64,000 nt of DNA, taken from contig NC_059073.1 in the NCBI RefSeq assembly GCF_020497125.1, positions 22,651,225 through 22,715,224 on the forward strand. Direction: 5' to 3'. A model generated the notes under the pieces. The model was not told the origin of the DNA. It worked only from the letters and a program-made list of their open reading frames with translations, and ran no database searches. Made by a program: the position numbers and the translations under genes. Each line of letters opens with the position of its first letter. The stretch's first letter is position 1. Shown piece by piece: positions 55,768 through 64,000 of the stretch. Source of the DNA: Mauremys mutica (Eukaryota > Chordata > Testudines > Geoemydidae).

Positions 55768-58004
55768 CAGGGGTTCTCAGCCTTTTTCTTGCTGAGGCCC
55801 CTCACCATGCTATAAAAATGCGAGGGCCCAGCTGGGGAGGGGGAGTGTGGGGGACCTTTGGCCATAGGCATAGTTTTACTTCTATTTTGGTGGGGCAAGA
55901 GCTGGCGGGGCTCGAGCCAGCTCCGCCCAGCAGGGTCCTGGGAGAGAGCACCACCTCCACACCGATTCACTCCGGAGGCCACCCAGCCTGTCCGGGTTGT
56001 GGGGGATGCAACCAAAAAATATAACTCAAAGAGGGGACTCAGTTCAAAAAGTTTGAAAACCGCTCAGAGTGCAGAAAGGAGGTAGCTAGGGGTTGTGTGC
56101 GGGCAGTGGGGTAGCTCAGGGTGCAGGGAGGGGGTAGCTGGGGGCTGTGTGCGGGCAGTGGGGTAGCTCAGGGTACAGGGAGGGGGTAGCTAGGGGCTGA
56201 GTGTGGGCAGTGGGGTAGCTCACGGTACAGGGAGGGGGTAGCTAGGGCTGTGTGCAGTCCGTGGGGTAGCTCAGGGTAGAGGGGGGTAGCTAGGGGCTGT
56301 GTGCAGGCAGTGGGGTAGCTCAGGGTATAGGGAGGGGGTAGCTAGGGGCTGTGTGCAGGCAGTGGGGTAGCTCAGGGTGCAGGGAGGGGGTAGCTGGGGG
56401 CTGTGTGCGGGCAGTGGGGTAGCTCAGGGTACAGGGAGGGGGTAGCTAGGGGCTGTGTGAGGGCAGTGGGGTAGCTCAGGGTGCAGGGAGGGGGTAGCTG
56501 GGGGCTGTGTGCGGGCAGGGGGGTAGCTCAGGGTGCAGGGAGGGGGTAGCTAGGGGCTGTGTGCAGGCAGTGGGGTAGCTCAGGGTGCAGGGAGGGGGTA
56601 GCTAGGGGCTGTGTGTGGGCAGTGGGGTAGCTCAGGGTGCAGGGAGGGGGTAGCTAGGGGTTGTGTGCGGGCAGTGGGGTAGCTCAGGGTGCAGGGAGGG
56701 GGTAGCTGGGGGCTGTGTGCGGGCAGTGGGGTAGCTCAGGGTACAGGGAGGGGGTAGCTGGGGGCTGTGTGCAGGCAGTGGGGTAGCTCAGGGTGCAGGG
56801 AGGGGGTAGCTGGGGGCTGTGTGCGGGCAGTGGGGTAGATCAGGGTGGGGGGGGTAGCTGGGGGCTGTGTGCGGGCAGTGGGGTAGCTCAGGGTGCAGGG
56901 AGGGGGTAGCTAGGGGCTGTGTGCGGGCAGTGTGGTAGCTCAGGGTGCGGGGGGGTAGCTAGGGGCTGTGTGCGTCCAGTGGGGTAGCTCAGGGTGCAGG
57001 GAGGGGGTAGCTGGGGGCTGTGTGCAGGCAGTGGGGTAGCTCAGGGGGCAGGGAGGGGGTAGCTGGGGGCTGTGTGCAGGCAGTGGGGTAGATCAGGGTG
57101 TGGGGGGGTAGCTGGGGGCTGTGTGCGGGCAGTGGGGTAGCTCAGGGTGCAGGGAGGGGGTAGCTAGGGGCTGTGTGCGGGCAGGGGGGTAGCTCAGGGT
57201 GCGGGGGGGTAGCTAGGGGCTGAGTGCGGCCAGTGGGGTAGCTCAGGGTACAGGGAGGGGGTAGCTAGGGGCTGTGTGCGGGCAGGGGGGTAGCTCAGGG
57301 TGCGGGGGGGGTAGCTAGGGGCTGTGTGCGGGCAGAGGGGTAGCTCAGGGTGCAGGGAGAGGGTAGCTGGGGGCTGTGTGCAGGCAGTGGGGTAGCTCAG
57401 GGTGCAGGGAGGGGGTAGCTAGGGGCTGTGTGCGGGCAGTGGTGTAGCTCAGGGTGCAGGGAGGGGATACCTGGGGGCTGTGTGCAGGCAGTGGGGTAGC
57501 TCAGGGTGCGGGGGGGGTAGCTGGGGGCTGTGTGCAGGCAGTGGGGTAGCTCAGGGTGCAGGGAGGGGGTAGCTGGGTGCTGTGTGAAGTGAGGGAAGTA
57601 GCTCAGGGTGCAGAAAGGGGGTAGCTGGGGGCTGTGTGAGGGCAGTGGGGTAGCTCAGGGTGCAGGGAGGGGGTAGCTAGGGGCTGTGTGCAGGCAGTGG
57701 GGTAGCTCAGGGTGCAGGGAGGGGGTAGCTGGGGGCTGTGTGCGGGCAGTGGGGTAGCTCAGGGTGCAGGGAGGGGGTAGCTGGGGGCTGTGTGCAGGCA
57801 GTGGGGTAGCTCAGGGTGCAGGGAGGGGGTAGCTAGGGGCTGTGTGCGGGCAGTGCAGGTAGCTCAGGGGGTAGATGGAGCCGCTTGCTACAGCCCCGCA
57901 CTGCTCCCAGCTTCAGCGCTGGGGCTTGGGGCACTGGGTTTCAGCCATGGGGATCCGTGCCCCCCACTGAAACAGCTCACAGAGCCCCTAGTTGAGAACC
58001 ACTG
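55768..58004. mobile_element. hAT-like MITE carrying a large minisatellite
   Basis: The left end CAGGGGTTCTCAGCC and right end GTTGAGAACCACTG are the same type as the MITE ends at 21188 and 60067. Left interior sequence runs to 'aaaaagtttgaaaaccgctc' (56045-56064), itself reminiscent of a MITE end. The 52-bp tandem array follows, then a GC-rich right arm. No matching 8-base duplication remains. Confidence 0.65.
56062..57880 (+). repeat. 52-bp minisatellite, about 35 units, G-rich strand
   Basis: Each unit contains 'gggtagctcagggtgcaggg', 'agggggtagctaggggctgt' and 'gtgcgggcagtg', in that order, giving 52 bp. Spacing of the gtagctca motif is 52 at 56111, 56163 and 56215. Units vary at a few positions (gca/gta, tag/tgg, gcggg/gcagg), and some are shortened by loss of the 'cagggag' part (near 56270, 56850, 56945, 57095, 57195, 57300). 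The internal GGG-TGCA-GGG-A-GGGGG-TAGCT-GGGG pattern satisfies the G3+N1-7 quadruplex rule in most units. 52 is not a multiple of 3, so no periodic protein is encoded. Confidence 0.95.
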
Positions 58005-58719
58005 TTTATGATACATATATGGAGTTATAACTATACTGGACTACATTAAACACTTGTGATTTAACTGTTTAATGTGTCTTCTTTTGGTGTTTGTAACAGA
58101 GTTGTGTGACATATCAAGGTGGTACTTTCAAAAGTGTTCAGCATTGGGCTAAATATGCTCCCATTGAAGTCAATGGTAAAACTCCTTTTGCATTTAATGG
58201 GAGCAGGGTTAGCAGAGGGCAATCCTATCCACAGCCTTTGGATTGCACGGATTTTAGAAAAAATAGGCCGTCGGTTCAGTTTGTATAGTTTATCGTTCCT
58301 TGAGTTTTGCTTCCCAGTTCAAGTTCCTTCAATATGGCAAAGGCAAAAATCAAAATGAAACCATCACATTTTGTCACATTCTGGGCACTGCATCTGGGTT
58401 TAGAAGGTTTTGCAAAGGACCTCTCAGTCTAGAAGGCCTATACTTAGATTAGATGTCACAAGACTGGTTATCCAACTATGAAACTCAATCTCAAAAGATT
58501 GCTTCTGTCCAAAAAGTTGTTGGATTTCTGTTTTCTGTAAATCCAGCTGTGAGTATCTTCTTTATTAAAGCCCCAACCCTCTGTCTTCTATATGGATTTT
58601 GTCATCTAGATCGCAAGTACCCAAGTCAGTTCCAAATCACAGAAATCAGAACAGATGCCTAACAGAGCAGTCTAAATGACAAGACTGGACAGGAATTTTT
58701 TAGGTGGGAACAAGGGACT
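58005..58719. other. Non-coding DNA with a short palindromic repeat
   Basis: 58135-58205 holds 'gctcccattgaagtcaatgg' and 'gcatttaatgggagcagg', an imperfect palindrome of the CAATGG-core class. Nothing else recognised. Confidence 0.4.
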
Positions 58720-58960
58720 ATATTATTAGTCAGAATAGGATGAAATTAAGAAAGAGAACATTTAAGATGAATATCAGGGAGAGCTTCTTGACAGGGCGAT
58801 CTATTAGATAGCAGAACTGTCTTCCATGGGAGGAAGCCTCATTGTTTGAGATGTTTAAGAAGATTAGACTAAGTAGTAATAAATGTACGGTAGGAACTAT
58901 CTTGTATTGTACCCAAGAGACATGGACTATTGAGCTATCAGGCTTTTTCATCCTTTACAG
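58720..58960 (+). repeat. Old CR1-type LINE tail
   Basis: 'gatgaatatcagggagagct' and 'gcagaactgtcttccatggg' then 'gaagattagactaagtagta' match the pattern of the CR1 C-terminal coding and 3' UTR region (RMNIRES...WNSLP). The frame is destroyed. Confidence 0.55.
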
Positions 58961-59727
58961 CTTAGATACACTGGCTACATACTACAGCACCATCAGATTT
59001 CACTGAAGGAAGTATCCCCGGACAAAACATTTTTAGGTATCACGTAGTAAAACAGCGAACCGCTCCTTTTACAGGCATGAATAAATCAGGTCTTTGGCAG
59101 ATTGCCATAAAGACAACAGCAGGCTTGTCTGGATCATTTCTGCCTTTTAAAATAATTTTGAACATCTCTAAAGATCCAAGATCAAATGAAACTCAGGTCA
59201 CAAGTAGAAATGGGCTAAAACTGGAAAAATGTATTTCAACTTTTTCACGCTTAAGATATGGGGTGGGTCAGATCTGAATTCTTAGCTCTGCTGATCAGAT
59301 CTGGATTGGGCCTTAAACAAAAACAGATTTCACTCACGGGTTCCAATCTAGTGGAAATCTCACTAGAAAAATTCTCAGAACTGGCACCATGAAATCAAAC
59401 CAGCATTCTAGTGCTAATTTGGCTTTAAACAAGAATCCATAATGCAATGCTAGCCTGAAACCAAACTTGGATTTGAACTCTTTGCCCATCTCCGGTCAAA
59501 AGTGAGAATGAATTTTGTGATCTGATCAGTTCCAAATGGGCATCTGTTCACACTTAAAATTCATGCACATGTTTCAGCACAGTTCAGTATCAATGTTCAT
59601 GAGACACCCAGAACTAAGACAGCAGAGAGACTGCAAGTCAGGACTGAGGTGCTTTGTCTGAGCGCTGGGTAAAAATTACCTAACATTGGCCTGTAGTTCA
59701 ACTGTCTCAAGCCAATCCCAGCCTTAG
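58961..59727. other. Non-coding DNA, no recognised feature
   Basis: Nothing recognised. Confidence 0.4.
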
Positions 59728-60453
59728 GCCTGGTCTACACTACAGAGGTAGGTTGACATAAGGCAGCTTAGATCGACCTAACTCTGTAAACATCTACACT
59801 AAAATGTAGCTCCCACCCATGTAACTCGCCCACTACATGGGCTTAATAATTCCACTTCTGCGAGAGGCATAGCACTTAGGTCGATGTAGTTAGGTCGACG
59901 CAGGGCCATTGTAGACCCTTCATTGCTTACGTCGACTGTTGCTGCCTTTCAGAAGCCCCACACTGACAGTTAAATTGGTGCAAGCGCTCCTGGTGAGGAC
60001 GTGCACCGCCGACACAAGGAGCATAGTGTGGACATGCAAAAGCAATTTAATTACCACAGGTTAGGTCAGGAGTTCTCAACCTTTTTCTTTCTGAGGCCCC
60101 GCCCAACATGCTTTAAAAACTCCATGGCCCAGCTGTGCCACAACAACTGGTTTTCTGCATATCCAGTTGATTAAAAGACAGGGCCGGCATTAGGGTGTAG
60201 AAAGCAGGGCAATTGCCTGAGGCACCATGCTATGGGGGGGCCCACAAAGCCAAGTTTCTCAGGCTTCGGGTTCAGCTCCTGGGTAGCAGGGCTTGGGCTT
60301 GGGCTTTCTGCCCTGGGCCTCAGCGACTCTAAGGCTCGCCCTGCTCTCTGGTTTATTTTGGGGGAGCCCTGAAACCTGATTGTGGCCCTCCAGGGACTCC
60401 TGGTTGAGAACCACTGACTTAGGTCAACTTAATTTTGTAGTGGAGACTTGCCC
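59728..60453. mobile_element. Harbinger-like MITE, interrupted by a hAT-like MITE
   Basis: The left end 'ggcctggtctacactacaga' (59728) and the right end 'ttttgtagtggagacttgcc' (to about 60452) are inverted repeats. The interior has many 'taggtcga' motifs, and 'acctaactctgtaaacatct' pairs with the left arm. TTA precedes the left end; the right-hand TTA is not preserved. The inserted element at 60067-60416 splits the right arm. Confidence 0.75.
60067..60416. mobile_element. hAT-like MITE nested in the previous MITE
   Basis: The ends CAGGAGTTCTCAACC and GGTTGAGAACCACTG are inverted repeats. The flanks GGTTAGGT (60059-60066) and ACTTAGGT (60417-60424) agree in 6 of 8 bases, consistent with an aged 8-base duplication of a site in the host MITE. 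Near 60182 a 'cagggccggcattaggg' start suggests yet another MITE nested within. Confidence 0.75.
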
Positions 60454-60676
60454 TTCACTATAATGATTTCTAAATTCACTCAAATTAAAATGAAAAATTA
60501 AAGTAAAGCATTAAAATGACATGTAAAAGTTACCTTTAAACTTGCAGACGCTCGCGGGGCAGAATTTTCAAAGAATTATCTCTGTGTTAAAACTGTTAAA
60601 AGGCAGCATGTAAGTGCTGACCCCCCAAACCCCTCTGTGTTTTAACATATTTTTCATTAGTTGACACCAAACAGAG
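60454..60676. other. Non-coding DNA between MITEs
   Basis: Nothing recognised. Confidence 0.4.
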
Positions 60677-60684
60677 GTTCTAAC

Positions 60685-60890
60685 CAGGGCCAGCTCCAGC
60701 CTTTTTTGCCGCCCCAAGCAGCGAAGACGAAAAAGCAAAAAGCAAAAACCTGGTTGAGCTGCTGCCAAAGTGCCGCTGAAGAGGACAAGAGGGAATAAAG
60801 GACCTGCCGCCGAAGACCTGGACGTCCCACCCCTTTCTATCGGCCGCCCCAGGCACCTGCTTCCTTCGCTGGTGCCTGGAGCCGGCCCTG
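60685..60890. mobile_element. hAT-like MITE, 206 bp, 8-bp target duplication
   Basis: The ends CAGGGCCAGCTCCAG and CTGGAGCCGGCCCTG are inverted repeats (one mismatch). The flanks GTTCTAAC (60677-60684) and GTTCCAAC (60891-60898) match in 7 of 8 bases. The interior is GC-rich with 'ttgccgccccaagcagcg' against 'cggccgccccaggcacc'. Non-coding. Confidence 0.85.
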
Positions 60891-60898
60891 GTTCCAAC

Positions 60899-62994
60899 GA
60901 AACTTAATTCAGAAAGTCTAAGGAGGCAGCCTGGCAGATTTACCCTACCTTCAATTTGTTGACAATGAATTGTTCCATTCATAACACCTAACAATAGGTG
61001 GTAATCATTCCAGAACTTAAAGAAACCTTCATTATGGATTAAAACACTAACAGTGAAATTTTCTAGGTCTATATTGGTTTAAAATAGTGCATAACATCCA
61101 AGGTCCAATGCATAAATACACCCTAGCCTGTTTGTCTCTTGCACTCAGCTTTTGTGAATGTATAGTGTCAAAATACAATGCGATCGGTAACTTAATATGA
61201 CTTTTGTACAATGTAGGCAAAACCATAATCATACAATGGCAAATCAATAGAAATAAAGATTTTAGCCATGTGCGATGCTTTCACAGCAATAAAACAAGCA
61301 GATATATTGTTCTTTCTTCTGCCATCTCACTTAAGTACTCCTGCACAGACACATGGGTGTACATTGTCATGTGTCTTGTAAAATCAGCTACTCGTATACA
61401 GTATGTATGTGCAGATATAAGATAGCCATGTAACTGAAAGAGCAGGCCTGAGTTGTAACAGAGATATGAGATTTTAATCCATTCCGAAAGTGAAAAGAGA
61501 TTATCTTCAGGGCACTAGAATATTAGCTCACCATTTTATGGATACAGTGTGTTAAATATTGCTTCTTAGCTTATTATTCTTACTTCAATGACTTGTAGAG
61601 AGAGACCAATATCAGGGCGCCAAGAAAAATAGGTAGAATTTGTATTTATATACAAAGAGATGTGGGATGTACTAAAGATCAGCCTGCTGCATTATATATA
61701 CAATTTATTGTGAGACTAATCACATAGGGGTCTTATGAACCTTTGTTTTGATTTTGATTCAGCTGGCTTCACGCTGTTTGGATCTGATTTTAATCCCACA
61801 TTGGTGTAAATTAGGCAAAACTGCATTTAAATCAATGGGATTATACCAGTGCAAAAGCCTATGTAAATCAATTCAGAATTGGGCCCCTTGAGGCTTTCCG
61901 CTGAGTTTAGGGTTGAATGACCTCTGGAAAATACAAACTTGCTCATAACCACTGTGTTTCACACTATGTGTCCAAAGAATGAAATAACACAGCAATTGCA
62001 CGGTTTCAGCACAAAACCCAGGTTGAGACTTACTCAGTACTGGCCAGATTCACTTGAAACCTTTGCTACCCTTCTGAGAAACCTGGGATGAGATGAGTTT
62101 GTAATGGAACAGAAAAGGCGCATGTAAGTTTAGCACAGATCTGAGTTTTATTAATTATAATGGGCCACACCTTGAGGTCCTTAGAAAGACAAATCCTATT
62201 GGATGGAATTGTGCCTGCCTAAGGGCCTCCAAATTTGGCCAAATCTTCATCCCAAGTGTCTTATTAATGCAAAATCCAGCAAAACTGAATGACATGGCCA
62301 ACTTCCAGACTCAGAGAGCCACCTCACAGTGGCCACATAAGTCTGTTCTAATAGCACAGTCTAGTCCTCTGCCACACTCAGGCACATGGGGACAATGTCT
62401 TGAAGGCCCCTTTTATGAGCAATAGTTCCCCACATCAGCACATGGCATATGATCAACAATCAGCGTGGGAAAATGGGATTGCAGTAAATTCAATAGCTTC
62501 TATAGACAAGAGAGGGAAATTACGGACCCATGGAGGGAATTTGCATGAGTGCCTCACTCCCAGCCTTCAGGGGTTTTTACACTGCTTCAGGCCAGTTAAG
62601 TAGGATCAAGGATTTGGCCCATTATTTGAATATATCCTGACATTGCCCTCAAAGTAACTTATTTTCCTCTCAAACCTGCTTTCAGTGTTGAATGACTTGA
62701 ATACATTGAAGCTCAGACTAGTCCTGTCCTGCCTTTCTCTTGTGTAGGAGAAGCCCAACTAATTGGTGGAACAATTTCAACATTTTTTCATCTGATTCAT
62801 ATCTACGTTTCTTTGGCCTAGCAGGGCACTTCCGCATGTATACAATTAGCATGCAAGGTAGGACTTAGTCACGCTTTTTTCCCGAGTAGAAAAGAAAAGT
62901 AGAATGGCCCAAAGATTTATTACTACTTGCCTTGATTACACAATACACTCCAGCTGGTTTGATTTCTCTTTTTCACATTTACATTAGGTCTTTT
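60899..62994. other. Quiet AT-rich DNA with one palindromic repeat
   Basis: 61790-61895 contains 'cacattggtgtaaattaggc' and 'tatgtaaatcaattcagaat' around 'aaatcaatgggattatac', another member of the dispersed palindromic class. No exon recognised. Confidence 0.4.
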
Positions 62995-64000
62995 GAGTCA
63001 ACAGAGCTGTGACCAGTGCCTGGGATGGACCATGCTGAGAATGCCACAATCAGGGCAGACTGCAAGAAATAGGGCAGACAATCCCCAAAGCTGGTGGTTT
63101 ACTCCATAATTAGATATAGAAAACAAGGAACTTCTGCCAGTATCACACTGGTTAATCAGATGCCAAACACAGTCTCCTTTAGGCATTTCAGCCCTTGGCT
63201 CCCATCCAGGCAACCCAAGCTAATATAGTGAGAGGTTATTGAAAACCCATTTCACCATATGTGAGGTTCTTTCTAATCGCAAAGGATCAGACACATATCC
63301 CCAGGTCAATATGACTCAGATCTTACCCAAATATCACTCTGTCAGCCAATCCTTAGTAAACTAACTAAAGATTTATTAATAAAAGACAAGAAGGGCATAA
63401 TAAATGGTCAATAGATCATATACATACAAATGATTGCAAAGTCCTTAGATCAGGCTTGTAGCAATGATGGAATATAGTGCTGGCTTGTAAAGTCTCTCTG
63501 GTAACTTCCAAAAGATTGGAAAGTCCTAAGTCCATAGTTCAAGATGCTCCTCTTAGGTGTAAATCCACAGCCCAGAGAATTAGAGCAGGAAGGAGGCAAA
63601 ATGGAATTGGCTCAGGGGTCTTTTATATCCTTTGCTATGTTCATGGAAATTTACTCTCCCAAACAAAGGCCATAGCCCTGTTTGTGGAAGGTTATTGGCC
63701 CAGATGGAGTCCTGGGTCACATGAGCATATCACATGCTCTTACATGTTTTGCTGAATCACAGGGGGTGACCACTGACTCCTCGCTGTCAGAGGCATCCTC
63801 AGAAAGAGCTATCTGGACAGGATGAGTTTCTTCAATGGCCCACTGTGAGAGTGTAGTGTCCTTCATGAGTCATCAAAACCTAGCTGTCTAGCCCTAATGT
63901 AAATTTTATGTGAGGGGTGTAACCCTGGAACACAACACATGTTTAAGATGCAAGTCCATGGCCAATATTTATAACTTCAGATACAAAGATGATACCCATA
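62995..64000 (-). repeat. LTR-like repeat, truncated by window end
   Basis: The sequence from 'gagctgtgaccagtgcctgg' through 'ctaactaaagatttattaat' and 'ggtcacatgagcatatcaca' to 'ggccaatatttataacttca' has the layout of a turtle LTR read on the minus strand (A-rich central block, TTTATATCC near 63626). No internal retroelement gene is visible. The right end lies outside the window. Confidence 0.5.

Noticed and set aside
56062..57880. CRISPR-like or tRNA-gene array (units contain 'ggtagctcag', similar to a tRNA A box)
   Set aside because: Repeats are directly adjacent with no unique spacers, there is no B box or cloverleaf, and the host is a vertebrate. It is a minisatellite.

Overview
This window looks like intergenic or intronic nuclear DNA of a turtle (Testudines, probably a cryptodire). 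It has vertebrate base composition and no compact gene layout. Its repeats are the mixture I associate with turtle genomes: several CR1 LINE subfamilies, a tRNA-derived SINE head of the Cry type, Penelope-like elements (PLEs), many hAT- and Harbinger-like MITEs, and solo LTRs. The taxon is inferred from repeat families recalled from memory, not from a database match. I found no host protein-coding exon, rRNA or functional tRNA that I can defend. Every coding segment I recognise belongs to a retroelement or transposon, and nearly all are broken.

Layout. 0-12 kb: sparse old repeats (CR1 ends at 1.7, 4.6-5.3 and 6.9 kb; a 120-bp MITE with a perfect 8-bp target duplication; a tiny fold-back PLE; a truncated SINE). 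12-15 kb: an LTR-like repeat. 15-24 kb: mostly featureless AT-rich DNA with one MIR, three CR1 tails and a palindromic MITE. 24-31.5 kb: LTR-like sequence with a Tx1-like LINE fragment, two Harbinger-like MITEs, a 2-kb CR1 whose 582-codon reverse transcriptase frame is open, and a GC-rich MITE. 31.6-33.7 kb: a head-to-head Penelope-like insertion with a perfect 14-bp target duplication. 33.9-34.6 kb: a solo LTR with a perfect 5-bp duplication. 35-42 kb: quiet DNA, then LTR pieces and a fossil jockey-type LINE end. 42.1-44.6 kb: an old CR1 split by a 1.76-kb LTR-like insertion. 45.8-51.6 kb: a second fold-back PLE, Harbinger- and hAT-like MITEs, and a GC-rich composite. 52-55.7 kb: quiet apart from a CR1 tail. 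55.8-58.0 kb: a MITE that swallowed a 1.8-kb minisatellite of 52-bp units, each with a canonical G-quadruplex motif. 58-64 kb: old CR1, a MITE nested inside a MITE, another hAT-like MITE, and an LTR running off the window end.

The most interesting structure is the set of PLE insertions. At 31585-33661 and 45839-46165, whole inverted pairs of the same PLE 3' tail sit between target site duplications (14/14 and 11/12 bases). A third example from a different PLE family lies at 2336-2433. In all three, one arm stops short of the other by about 30-36 bases at its outer end. In the largest unit the left half encodes the N-terminal region of the PLE protein joined directly to its C-terminal tail, and the right half encodes the GIY-YIG endonuclease; the reverse transcriptase core is absent. 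This points to a recurrent insertion mechanism rather than chance inversion.
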